A DNA stretch of 64,000 nt. Source: Phallus indusiatus. Taxonomy: Eukaryota; Basidiomycota; Agaricomycetes; Phallales; Phallaceae. Every line of letters starts with the position of its first letter. Positions within the stretch are counted from its first letter, which is position 1. The DNA is taken from the NCBI GenBank assembly GCA_027605045.1, contig JAQFWX010000005.1, positions 434,001 through 498,000 on the forward strand, written 5' to 3'. The notes under the pieces were generated by a model. The model made no database searches. It saw only the letters and a program-made list of their open reading frames with translations, and was not told the origin of the DNA. Position numbers and translations under genes: made by a program. Shown here piece by piece: positions 36,779-48,745 of the stretch.

Positions 36779-39700
36779 CTGTTCAATCTCATCTTACCTT
36801 ATTTCTCCCAAATATTTCTCCCTTCGATTTTCCTTTTGCACCATCCAATTTCATCGACCATATCTACTTTTTCTTTCCACTCAGCATATTAAGCTATCTT
36901 GAACAGCATAGACATACAATGGACGGACAACTTCCTCCTTCAATCATAACTTTGATTGTATGTATATACACGAAATAATTGTAATCAGTACGTCTTCTTT
37001 CTTGGGTGACAAGTTCACCAATCTCTTTGTCCATGGTAAATTAAAGTAGTTTTTTGATATAACAAATCCCATGGGCTGGCATTGTTTGGTCTCGTAAGAT
37101 CTTACTGCTTGTTGGGAATGTCTGAATTCTGGGAACGGTGGTGAATTTTTTCAAGTTTCAGTGTTCACGCGTTTACGGACGACGGTCGCCTAGAGTACTG
37201 CATATGCATACCCAAAATTCCCCCTGTTAGTGAGGCAACATAATTACTCCCCCTATTCGCTTCGTTATTGACCCGGCGAATAATGGTGTTGTCAGGGTAT
37301 TGGTTATTCGGAAGTTGAACTTCCTCTCGGAATGTTCGCTTAGTAGTCTATTAAAGTTCGGGCATACGAAATGAGTTTACCCAACTTGAAAGTACAACAG
37401 CGGATCAGGAGGGCCCGCCAGAGCACACTATACAAAGAAGTTACTTGTCCAGTTATACAAGACCGACATCATCGCGATACTATATAATTGATACTAACCG
37501 TCGACTCCGTCCTCGTCATCACCGGCGCCAAGAACGGCATCCGCAAATCGACACCTGTATTTTACTGCGACGATCACAATGAGAGAAGCAACACCGTGAC
37601 TTGACCGTCCTAATGACTATTCCGATATTGAACGCTCGACCGACCAGGCCGTAAAAATTTGGTTAAAATCATTCTCCAGCTTCTGGGTATGGTGCGCCAA
37701 AACTCGACGGTTGTGCGCACCCAAACCATCGTACTGCAACATCAGGGCGTATTTTCTCGCGTCATCATTGACGCCGCCGTCATAGACGAAGAATAGACTT
37801 TTTACCTTCTTCTGCAGGTCAATAAAAATAGATGGTGGAATGCCCACAACACACCATTTGGCCAGCTTATGCTATGGCAGGCGGTTTTATAGTGAGCGCG
37901 TCGCTTCCATGTTACACTGCAAACATTGGTGAGTAATTTGTAGATTCTCCCGGGTATAATTTGGATTGGTAGTATCCTTACTTTTTATCGCATCAAAATC
38001 ATACAAGATTTCGCAGATGCCGGAAAGCTCGGAAAACGCCTCAATTAGACACCATTGCAGCTGAGCTCCGACTCCCCATTCTCAAAATTGGATGGGGTGC
38101 GGTCTTGGCGGCTTCCCAACCGACTAGTCATCATGAAGATCCTCAAGAACTAAAAGGACTTTATACCTTGAATCGCGATGTTATACCGATTGGCTGGCCG
38201 ACGAGGAAGTTCATTGCAACAAAAAGATGAAGAAAGAGAAGTGACCGAGAACTCGCATGGGTGGGAAGAAGTTGCGGTTGCCCATAGCTGAAACTACCAA
38301 ACGATTCATATTTGTTTGGTTTTTGCTTTTCCTTTCGACTTTTCCTTTCGAATCTGTGGGTCATTTGTATTACTGTTTTACTGATATTGTCGTGCATTTT
38401 AGTCCATCAATCGGATAAATTCACCAGCTAAAATCGCACACGCACTGTATTCATTTGAGGTACTAGAGGAACTGCGCCAAACCGGCGAGTTATATAAAGA
38501 AAGCCTCCTGGAAGCCAAGCAGTTCCAAGATGGAATAGGCGTTGAGTTTACAATAAAACGAACAAACATGATGAACTTTATAATCGGACTCCTGAAGAGC
38601 CAGTCAGGAACACTTGTGATCGGAAAAGAAGATCTATCAGTTGAAGCTTGTTATTTTTAGGGGATCACGCGGTCGATTCGGGACTTTCACCCGAGACGTT
38701 ACTTCAAATTAAATACCAGGCTGGCAAGAGTCAGAACGGTATTATCTTGCCTCAGATTGAGAATGATACCTCTGCACTGACTGTTCAGACGACAACCGGG
38801 TTATTCAGACGTGTTCGCCGCTCAAAACTAGGCTCTGTTTGGGTTTGTTATTCTGTATTGAGGTCGTGACTCAAAGATTATGGCAGCTCCCTGTTCCCTT
38901 CTATTAAGTACATAGTGCATGGGCATCAATAGAGTACTAGTATACCAATCCATTTCAAATAGATGCCAGAAACTGATCAGCATCGTTTTAGCTTAAGTTT
39001 TTACTTTCTTGAGACTATGGCTTTTACTTAACTTGAGTTTCAATCTGTTGCGTAGCATCGGGAGTATTAATTATTGACAGAAAATGTTGGGCAGCCGTTT
39101 GCTGTCCCGCCAGACAATTCATCATCGCTATGGCGTATAGTGACTTTAAGTTCTTCCTTTGATGCTTACTCGTATTATCAAGACTTCTGAGAGAGTATAT
39201 TGAGTACTCCTTTCGACATACAGGAATGCACTGACTTAATTATTGGATTGATAATACTTTTCCTTCTATTCTGGAATGGAAGGCATGACTCGGAGATATT
39301 CTACGATTGTCAATTCCGGTAGGCGACGTGACTTGAAGAGTCATGCATCTTAATTATGATAACGATAATTGACAACTTGGGGTGTTCAATAGTACGTACA
39401 GCCTGTCAGACGTAACTCGGTATTTAGATATTAAGATTTCAGCTGAGCTAGACTCAACATGTGCATCACAGGGGGGCTTATGTGACCGTGTGGTCTGGTT
39501 GGTACCGATTAGTATCATCATCTTGAAACAATCATTCGAAATTATCGGCGGGTTTGAAATGGTGCAATATGAGGCAGTTTGTCAATTACCTCGGTTAAAG
39601 AACTTGCCCAAACGAGATCCTAGGATACACTATTTCATCAGCAGTTTCGAACCATGCGCCACGCATGACTTGAGCTTCTTTGAACAGTAACGGCGAGCTC

Positions 39701-40240
39701 TGCCAGTGGCACGTCTGGTATGATTGGACAGTGGACGTCTGGACACGAGTCTGTGCCTATCGGACAATCGCTGGCTGTTCCTGACAATTGAGATATTAAG
39801 AGTGCATCCTGTCATTGTCAACGGTATCACTGATTGGAAACTGATAGCGTAGTGCAACACAAAAAAGTCGCCGGATCTCCGTGTGCACATACTTTGCTAG
39901 CGGCTAACAAAGTCCGTATTTTTATGCAGTCAGCCCTGAGTGGACATGGAAATCCATTTGCAGGGTCCATATAATGTATATACATAGACAATATAAACAT
40001 CTTCATATATTTGGCATTGGTCCAGATTCAGGTTTAAAATATTATAGATCATCAACATCATCATCCGCCGGCGTACCCATCTCAGGAACACGTGACTAGC
40101 CGATGAAGGAAGAAACGCTGGGAAGCGGTGAACAGTGCACCTTCCGACCGTGAATTTAAAGAGATGTTAGTGGTAGCCAACGATGTTCCTGGTTTGTCAG
40201 ACCCTTTTATGACTCGCATAACTCATATCACTCAAAAAAT
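36779..40240. other. Gene-poor stretch with an unrecognised coding-like island at 37.9-38.9 kb
   Basis: Most of this 3.5 kb has no gene. Between about 37.95 and 38.87 kb, long plus-strand frames can be read. One contains LDTIAAELRLPILKIGWG and RDVIPIGWPTRKF. A second, after an acceptor at 38402, contains ALYSFEVLEELRQTGELY and VEFTIKRTNMMNFIIGLL. A third contains LSPETLLQIKYQAGKSQNG. The last two are out of frame by one base with no good intron between them, so this may be a decayed or mis-spliced gene of unknown type. I see no methionine-initiated chain that links them. Confidence 0.35.
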
Positions 40241-42504
40241 ATGCTCAAAAAACTCTTTGCTGCACTTGTTTCTCTTATTTTCATCCTCTCGCAGCTCAAA
40301 CAGTTGGTCTTCGAGGATGCCTTTACTTCGGACCAAAAGTCAACAAGTTCTCATCCAATTCCACAATTAATGGCTCTTGCACAAGCGCGATACGAATCCC
40401 TTCTCAATCGCCAGAGTAAAACATTGGACGACGCTATTCGTGAATACCGAAAAAGATATAACCGCGAGCCTCCAAAAGGCTTCGATAACTGGTACTCTTT
40501 TGCTCAAGAAAACAAGGTCAAAATTATTGACGAGTATGATCAACTCATGGATGATATAAACCCTTTCTTCGATTTGTCTGGCGAAGAATTGCGCAGAAGA
40601 GCTTTACAGGTATTTCAACCCCTGTGCTAAATTATCCCCTTTTAAATAGCTAATTATTCCAACAGGTAGGATCACTTCCATCGGTCGACCTGGTTAAAAT
40701 ACACAACGGAGCCTCGGAAATTGTTGAAATAAAAAAAGCTTTCAAGGATGACGAATCCAAAATACCTGGTCGAATTGGCGGTCCCCGTGCGCGAGGTTTC
40801 CGTGCAATGATCTCCAAGTTTGAACACAAGGTAGCACCCCACGTGGCTGGCTCAAAGATTGCAGGAAAAATCTAACAAATACATCCAGCTCCCCGATATG
40901 TATTTCCCTATTAACGCCAAAGCTGAAGGCCGTATCCTAGTTCCTTGGGAGCACCGAGCCTTCCCAAACATGACATCCCAAGATTCTTCGGGTATGGAAA
41001 TTTAACCCTGTTCTTTATTTAGAAACCCATGTGCATTTTTCATTGATTAACCATTTCTTGATATTAGCCGGAATTCAGGCAATGTTAGGGGAAGAATTTC
41101 AGCCTGATTGGCGTGGCGAAGGAAACGTTTGGGAGGCGTATCGACGTACATGCCGCCCATCATCTGAAGCTCGCCGCCTATTTGGATCTATTCGAGGTCA
41201 AAGCACATTATCAACGCTTTACCAAGGATCCAAGTACTCTCGCCCACTTGTTCAGTTACAAGGAGATAATGTCTCATCCTTACATCCCGAAGAAGGGATC
41301 ACCTTTGCCTTCGGTCCGGATGATACCTATAACTTTTGTGCCCATCCATGGGCACGCTTCCAACAAGGGCATTTCTTCAGCGACTGGCGAACAATTCCCG
41401 TTCTTTACCCAATTCTTTCTCCAGGCAAAGCGCCCGGCTTCTCTGATATTCTTATCCCGAGTCACTACTATTACTCGCCGACTAAAGATTATACGTATGG
41501 CTGGAATAACAAACATCAAAAAGAAGCTGATGAAATTGACGAACATGAAGTGCCTTGGGAGGAGAAGTCTACAAAGATATTCTGGAGAGGCTCCACAACA
41601 GGTGGAGGAAGTTCTCCACCGGGCTTCGTCACGACCTATCAACGCCACAGGTATACTCTTCCATCTTTGGATCTTGTTCTAACGAAATCCCCATTCACGC
41701 ACGTTTCATATACAGGTTCTTAGAAATGGCAACAGGACGATTGAATGCCACTCGCTCAGTTGTTTTTGCTGACCCCCCTGGATCAGACCACTTTATTTCG
41801 GCAGAGGTACCCCAGCATGAGGTGAACGAAGAACTCATGGACACTGCGTTTACCAAAGCCGTCGGTTGCCAAGGGTTTCCGGGCGGTTGTGATGGGATGA
41901 CTCGGTATTACCGCTTCGCAAACCCTGTACCATTGGCCGAACATTGGAAACACAAGTATCTTATAGATTTCGACGGAATGGGTTACTCTGCACGGGCCAT
42001 GGCGTTCTTAGCCTCCGGAAGTGCCCTAGTTAAGGCAACCGTCTATCGTGAATTTTACTCTGACTGGATCCAACCTTGGTAAATGTCTACCCGATGTCCC
42101 GTTTTTATTATGATAATTTAATCTTAAAACAAACAACTGCGCACAGGTTACATTATATTCCTCTATCACAATCTTACCAAGAAATATATAATATTCACGC
42201 TTACTTCTCGGGTGCATCTCCTCCCATGCTCAAAGCAGCACATTCGAAATCGGCGCCGTTTTCCTCAGCAGGTCGTTCGGCATCCGAGGGCGATAAGCAA
42301 TTACGACAAATTGCGGATGCCGGACGAGAATGGAAACGGTCAGTGGGCCGTAAAGTTGACATGGAAGGTGAAGGGCTTTTCTTTTTTTTTCCAATAAAGA
42401 AAATCCGCTAACGGTGATATTCTAAAGCTTACGTTTATCGCCTCTGCTTAGAGTTCGCTCGATTGTATTCTGATGATCGCGAATCAATGGCGTTCGGTCG
42501 GTGA
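40241..42504 (+). CDS. CAP10-type glycosyltransferase (GT90-like), paralogue B
   Basis: Closely related to paralogue A, and all joins are resolved. Exons 40241-40609, 40666-40830, 40889-40991, 41068-41650, 41716-42078, 42147-42367 and 42428-42504 give 626 residues. It starts MLKKLFAALVSLIFILSQ (signal anchor), then IREYRKRYNREPPKGFDNW, LPDMYFPINAKAEGRI, HFFSDWRTIPVLYPILSPGK, IPSHYYYSPTKDYTYGW, TKIFWRGSTTGGGSSPPG, HKYLIDFDGMGYSARAM, YREFYSDWIQPWLHYIP and a terminal AYVYRLCLEFARLYSDDRE. Expected activity is sugar transfer (xylosyl/glucosyl) to glycans or glycoproteins in the secretory pathway. It shares intron positions with paralogue A but lies on the opposite strand 12 kb away. It carries an extra Ser/Gly insert near residues 545-570. 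An upstream in-frame extension has no ATG. Confidence 0.92.
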
Positions 42505-42994
42505 CAGTCATATATGTAGCCAACATTTTTTCGGGTTTTGCTGGGATTTAGGAGTTGTCTTGTTTTTCGAGGGTCATAGTGTTGTAGACCTTGGGACTGT
42601 TAGATTATTACTTATGGGTTTTGCTGTTTATAGACGTTCTATTAAACTATAGCCATGTAGTAACTATTTTATAGATAAGTGAATATATAGATATACAATG
42701 ATGTGGACGGTCACCATGTTGCATGGTATTACTCAGAGATGGTTCCTCAAAAAGAATCCAAGCAGTGCAAGCAGCTTCTCATGCATTGTTAATGAATAAA
42801 TATGATGTGTTCCATTGCCTCGAGGTTCATGTGCGGGGGTGGCTCCATTTTGACCTGCTTTTTAGGAAGGCGGTAGAGAAGGGGATGCCGTTTTCCTATA
42901 AAAGAGGGCTTCGAGTGAACCATCGAAGGGTGCGTGGGACAACCTAACTAGCTTCTTGTCATATCCTCTTCAAGACTGCAAACCTCAGTGAGCA

Positions 42995-43560
42995 ATGTCG
43001 ACAACAAGTCTAACCCTTGCACCCGCCCTGAAGAAGACTGGGATTCTCCCTGGCCGCCTCGGTCCATACGCAGACTTTGATCGAACAGACGATGAGTTCG
43101 ATCGCGCTATCGGTCGTTTTTTGACCGTGAAGGACCAAAACTTTGCAATTTCCGGTACTATTCCCATAGAATCTGAATCCACTGTTCTTCTTTTTGAAAC
43201 TTCTGTACGTTCTCTTTTTTTTTGTTTTCTGAGGGAAAACTGAGCGTTACTCATAATTACCAGGCCGGAACAATACATTCTCTTCCGTTTCCAATGAGAA
43301 CGGAAAGGTTCTGTCAAACTGAGGCATTCAATGCCCTGTTGACAGAATGCGAAAAGAGTTCGGATGAACTTGACTCAGGAAGCCATAAAGTTCATCAGGA
43401 TGAGAAACCCACCATGAAGCCTCGCACATGGCCGTTCAAACGAACTTTCTCCTTTTCCTTTGACCTCGCAAACCACCCAATAATGGACACCATACGATCA
43501 ATGCTATTTCCAAAAATTTATCCGAGGTCATATCTTTATGCCGTTCGTGATAAAACTTGA
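42995..43560 (+). CDS. Hypothetical protein, 168 residues
   Basis: Two exons (42995-43204 and 43264-43560) joined in phase 0 by a GTACGT...CCAG intron. I do not recognise the family. The protein starts MSTTSLTLAPALKKTG and has an acidic DFDRTDDEFDRAIGRF helix. It continues with ISGTIPIESESTVLLFETS|AGTIHSLPFPM, which looks like a small beta sheet, a variable acidic stretch, then WPFKRTFSFSFDL and a short tail. No signal peptide, membrane span or cysteine motif is seen. It lies 490 bp downstream of CAP10 B on the same strand. The minus strand also has an open frame over exon 1, but the spliced plus-strand model is the better one. Confidence 0.5.
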
Positions 43561-44573
43561 AGTTTTTTCCTGGGGTCTAATACTTGGCGATCTTCCTCCT
43601 TCTCAAGGTTACTCCAGTACAGCACGAGTGACAGACCAATGTTTCTGCTCTTCCATTTCTACATCGGGGCAGGGCATCTGGCGTAGTTCGTACTCCGTGT
43701 TACGAAAGCGTAGATCGCTTTCATTATTCGCCTGCACGGTGTATTCTGATATGCGGTGGTATTCTCCACCGGATATTAATCGTGATTGGTGAGGAGACAG
43801 GTACAGTGATAGAGCGTAGTTGTCGGTTGGTTATATCGTATGGCGTTGAATGTGAACTTATTTTGGCCCGGCTGGCCCGTCATCCAATGCATCTTTGTTT
43901 GATACTGGTACCGCTGTTCAACTTGTCACGGGGAAAGAACGTTTGCAATCTATGAATCTTGAGGTAAGGATATGCAATTGTTGCCCTAGGTCCATATATA
44001 CCGGACCTCATTCTGTTTCCAAATGTCCGAGCTATCCCACCTGGGTGCCTAAGTTAATGTTTTGGAAACCTGATGGGTAATGTTGAAAGCGTGCTCCGCG
44101 GACTGGAATTGCGACATGGCCTATGTTGACCTGATTATGAAGAGACTTTTGAGGTTGATAATAAGGACCCTTGTCGCTTGCGCGTACCCATATGCTGTCT
44201 GAACCATCATCATATGACATGACAAAAGGAATAAGGAGTTGAGTTGAAAACTTCGATGAATAGGATTGTGTAATTGATATTGCTTGTTCGACAAAGGGGA
44301 CAACCAACGCCATACAACAACATTTCCGATCAATAACCATAGACTTTGCCCACGTCTTCTCGGAAGCATCGATGTTATTTACAAAAGACGACACAAGACG
44401 GTATGGGCAAAGTGTTTGCTTATGTTGTAGCTTGACATATGGAATAAATGTTCGAACATGGGTGTTTTCTTTCTTTTGAGCTTGGAAGTCCGGTAGCACA
44501 AAATGAGGCAAAGTACATTCATTTCCTACCATGAAAGAAAAAAGGAGGATGTGAGTTATTATACATTATTCTT
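43561..44573. other. Intergenic, downstream of PTPA
   Basis: A minus-strand frame of 166 codons (44032-44532) and a short plus frame (43895-44080) overlap each other. Neither has a recognisable domain or splice-supported extension. The minus frame starts just after the PTPA stop and may be its 3' UTR. Confidence 0.35.
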
Positions 44574-46023
44574 TTAATCAAAGGGAACGGGTCTAATTGC
44601 GGGTCCTTGGAGACGTGAGTTGGGTGCTCTCCCTTCACCCACTGAACCAAATACACTTGGAATGGGAATACCACAGCAATCTCCCCAGCCCATGTTGCCC
44701 TGCTTCGGGTCCGGATGTGCATGAGAGTGTCCCCAATGCGCATCCTGTTCTGCATTTTCCGGCCGAGCTGGTAATTCTCCGGGATAAGGCAAGATACTTC
44801 CGAACAAAAAGTGTTGAATGACGGGTAATTTCCCAAGTACTTCTGCAAGATACATTTTGATCATACCCGAGTTGACTTTATCCCATGTTTTTACCTAGAG
44901 TTAATCCATGCTTAATTTTTGAGTGGGATGACAAGTAGCTGTACCCACTCCAGAAATGTCGTCCAACATTGGCGAATGCCACCGCAATGAGGCAGTTTTA
45001 ATCTACGGGTGGCGTGTTAGATGGCATCGGAGAAAACGAGGGGTAGTTTACAGAATTGATGAATTGAATGCAAGCCAGATACATATAGTCTTTTGAGAAT
45101 TCTTCTAACACTTCTGCATCGTGGATCGATTTGGGGCGAAGATATTTATGGCCTAAAAGAAGTCAAGAAGAGGTCAAAGGGCGAGTAACCAAGAGATATT
45201 CAAGGTATTACCTCGCAATTGAGCCGATCCAAACAAGAACGGGAGAAAATGATAATCATCCAAACCCCAGACACCATGAGAACCGGCCGGCTCCAACCAA
45301 TATGTTGACTGAAGGACACGCATAACCTCAATGTACCTCCAGAACACGCGGATGACAATTGCCACAGAATCATTTTCATTAATGACTTTAAGATGCTGAA
45401 GGCACATTCTGGTTATAATTCCCATGAAAAAATGCGAACGTATTTGCCATAAGTATGCTTACAGCCAGCAAAGGAAATTAAGTTCCATTCCACTTCCATA
45501 GTCAATCCTGGTCCGATTTCCCCACGATTCCACGAAATACGTCGAGACTTCTGAGATGGACTCCGGTGGTAAATTCAAACTCTCTGAATGAAATAAAGGG
45601 GAGAGCTAAGCACATTTTAGTTAATCGTAAAAAACCATGTATAGAACCAGAAAAGGACGGCACTTCATGAATTTTATCGTAGAACGACCTGAATGCTGGG
45701 TTTCCAAATCGAGAGCCAGCGTTGTCAACTGGCGGGATTTCGTTTGCCACGGCCTCTACTCTATTCAAGATGTCTAATATAGCCGTAATACCCTATTTAT
45801 TGGAAGGTCGGACGATACGCTTGCTGAGTGAAAGGAGGAACTGTGGACCTACCGGGGAAACAGCGCAATCATTGGTCAGCTTGATACCGACGACGTTTTC
45901 ATTCAGACCAGTTATGTAGTCAATTATCCTTGCATGTGTTTCCGAGGATTGAAAAACTTCAAGATGCTCTTTCGTGAGGATGCCTTTGCGCGGAACATGA
46001 TAATCGCTTGTTGTGGGTGACAT
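44574..46023 (-). CDS. PP2A phosphatase activator PTPA (Rrd1/Rrd2 type peptidyl-prolyl isomerase)
   Basis: Activator of PP2A-like phosphatases that assists metal loading and folding of the catalytic subunit; it also has peptidyl-prolyl isomerase activity. Minus-strand, multi-exon, starting [20 protein letters not shown] at 46023. Family landmarks in order are [93 protein letters not shown], then [11 protein letters not shown] in the next exon and [19 protein letters not shown]. The C-terminal extension is Gly/His-rich, with a metal-like [10 protein letters not shown], and ends in [10 protein letters not shown] (stop 44576-44574). The extension goes beyond the core domain, as in several basidiomycete or Rrd2-like forms. 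It is divergent from the GT69 gene, with 124 bp between starts. Confidence 0.9.
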
Positions 46024-46147
46024 TGAGCGCTGACACGGGGCTTACGTCATCAAGGCACAACCTGAAGCTCAGGTGTTGGACCAATTCGTATATACCACCA
46101 CGTCCTAGACCAATTGGTATGGTCTATGTTACGATAGCTCATCAAAA
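46024..46147. promoter_or_regulatory. Shared divergent promoter, PTPA and GT69 genes
   Basis: Start codons are only 124 bp apart on opposite strands, so both promoters and leaders overlap. No individual element can be assigned with confidence. Confidence 0.5.
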
Positions 46148-47873
46148 ATGAAGACTAGGAAACACAGCAAAACTTCATTATATTCCACTCTTCGTCGAAT
46201 ACCCACCGGTGTTGTTCTCTTCATAGGCATCTGCCTTGGCCTCCTCGTCGCTCAGGTGCTCTTCAGATCTGTCAGTGCTAATGACTTCGCAAGTGTAGGC
46301 TTTTAACACTTATTGAGGCTTTCTTTATAACGCAGTCATCACCGCCCTCAACAACTTGGTCAGGCGGCCGCACCAAATCATTCCATTCACAATATATCCA
46401 AAATGCACGGCCTCCCGTTTCACCACCTACCTTGGAACAGCGACGGCGCGTCCTCGATCTCCTCACAACTTTGACACGACACCATACGAAAGACTGTACA
46501 AGGTTCTCGCAGTCCATCTATATCTCTCAAGCCGAGGATCGTTATTCCCCTCTTATTGGACATTTACCCCCGAAAGTACGGTCAGCGTCCTCTTGGCTCA
46601 ACCCTTGGAAAGCTTTCAATGAAGCCGATGACTTCCTTTACCCGGCTCATACTGAGCTAGCTGCGTTAGGACACAAGTATTTCTTCGCTATCAATCTATA
46701 CAACTCCTTTGATGTTATACCCGACTTATTTGCAACCCTCTTCCGCGTTGGTTCTATCCTGGGCTATCACAATATCTACGTATCGATATACGAGAATGGT
46801 TCAACAGACCAGACTAAAGCGCTGCTACGTATATTGGATGCTTTGACTCGCAGCGTTGGACTTCGGTTTTCTATCCGAACATCAAACCGTATACGTGGTG
46901 CCTTCAATCACCGTATTGAATATTTGGCCGAAGTTCGTAACGCGGCAATGGGCCCTTTACAGGAACTTCGTGACGCCAATGGCGAAGTTTTTGACTCAAT
47001 AGTGTTCATTAATGACATCTTGCCATGCGTCGACGATCTTTTGGAACTCATATGGCAAAGCCGAAGGCAAAACGCCGGAATTACATGCGCTGCTGATTAC
47101 ATCTTCCATGAAGAAATTGGCGCTCCGGTTTTCTACGATAACTGGGTTGCTCGAGACATTAACGGGACCGCTCTTGAAAACGCTCCTTTTGAGGCTGTTT
47201 TCCATCATCAAGATTCTTCTGAGCGCTTTCAAAAGCACTTGCCGGTACAAGTTCAATCTTGCTGGAACGGTATCGCCGTCCTTGATCCTGCCCCGTTCTA
47301 TCAACCTCCATATATCAGATTCCGAATGGCGAGGCTTACTGAGAATGAATGTTCCGCTTCAGAATGCAGTTTAATCTGTAATGATTATTGGAACGCTGGC
47401 TACGGTCGAATATTAATGGTTCCTAGAGTTAAGTTGGCATATGACAGGGTAAGCATCATCGTTTATGAAAGGTCTCACCAGTCGCTGACGACTTCTTAGC
47501 GCGTTTTTGATATCATCCATCCCCAAAGGAGAAACCTAAGTGCTATACGTGCATATGTTCGTTTGGGCGGTTTACCCGACGACCCTCGCAGCGATCCTCA
47601 AGATCGATCATGGTATGGGCCTCATGATCGCTTGTTCTTACCCGAAGAATATGAAGAGATGGATTTCAAACCCGGTCCAGAATATGGTACGTTCCTCCAC
47701 TACGTATCCTTTCGTGTATTAATAAATTCTCGTTTGCAGTATGGTGCTGGGGTTGGGATGGTGCAGGTGATCTGGATGGACCTGACGTAGAGCCCATTTG
47801 GGAACGAATGTCTTCCAAGTTTACAGACGAAAGTTCAGTCAGGATCAAACACGATAGAGGCATCAAACTATAA
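46148..47873 (+). CDS. CMT1/CAP59-family alpha-1,3-mannosyltransferase (GT69)
   Basis: Golgi type II glycosyltransferase of the GT69 family. Cryptococcal CMT1 transfers mannose from GDP-mannose in alpha-1,3 linkage, and CAP59 is required for capsule. Exons 46148-46270, 46336-47448, 47500-47686 and 47740-47873 give 518 residues. A membrane anchor spans about residues 20-40 (VVLFIGICLGLLVAQVLF). The catalytic domain shows YFFAINLYNSFDVIPDL, NIYVSIYENGSTDQT, RIEYLAEVRNAAMGPL, IVFINDILPCVDDLLELI, CAADYIFHEE, FYDNWVARDINGTAL and the cysteine-bearing QSCWNGIAVLDPAPF. The tail has VWCWGWDGAGDLDGPDVEP. The first donor is GTCAGT. The enzyme probably decorates cell-surface or glycolipid glycans; the acceptor is unknown. 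Confidence 0.9.
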
Positions 47874-48745
47874 CTTTCAGTTTTTTAATCTCAAGGACCA
47901 GAATTGTCACGTCACATTTATCCAAGTATCATATTCATGCTGTATTTTAGTTGTTGAGGTTAGTTTTCTCCGAGGAGGGATGAATATTTTGGTCTTGCTT
48001 TTTGATACTTCTCGTGCCCGTAAAAAGTCATTCTTGTCAGGGGTCTTGACATTTAGACGCTAATACAATACACTATATACCTATCGTGCTCTGCATTACA
48101 AGGGTCCCGGTCTATGCTCAAGCCCCTTCGACGATTGGGCGATTGCGTGTCGTCGATTGAACTTGAGAGGGGCATTAATTTGAAATCCCTAAGTTGCATT
48201 GTTTAGTATTTACATACATAGTGTTGTGATATATTCACGTAATGAAATCTCTGTATTCGTTCGTTTGAGTACGGACATGAGTATTTTTCAATCAGAGCTG
48301 CCAGGATGCATATGTGCCTCTGGAAAAACTCGGAAGACTCTCTACTTACATAAGGCCCACGCCAGGGATGCTGAGAAAAGCTCATCAAGACTTAAAGGAT
48401 TCATCCAGAATGAATGTATATTTCATATAAAATTTGAAATGTATACGCTTATCCATTTATACGAGGTTTTCAAGTTGTTGTTTCGATGGGTTAGTCTTGC
48501 TCACGCCGAGAGCGAAGACCCCAGTGGCGTGACGGCGTCGGAGTTCCTCCGCTTTCAAGTTCTATTTACAAATAGGACCGATGTCTGTTTGTCCTGCTGA
48601 TTCAAAAAAAATGTGAGTTGGTTTCAATTTTATGCATGAGCATTAGCAAACGGAGGTTTTATAAAGTGCGCTTGAAGATAATATGAGATATTTGGAGAGC
48701 ACTGTGAAGCGATGAGTACGGCAATGTATACATCCTATGCACTAT
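47874..48745. other. Intergenic, convergent 3' ends
   Basis: No supported gene. A plus-strand frame at 48199-48600 has no domain and no splice support. Confidence 0.4.

Noticed and set aside
44032..44532. 166-codon minus-strand open frame after PTPA
   Set aside because: No family features. It begins 42 nt past the PTPA stop and fits 3' UTR sequence better.
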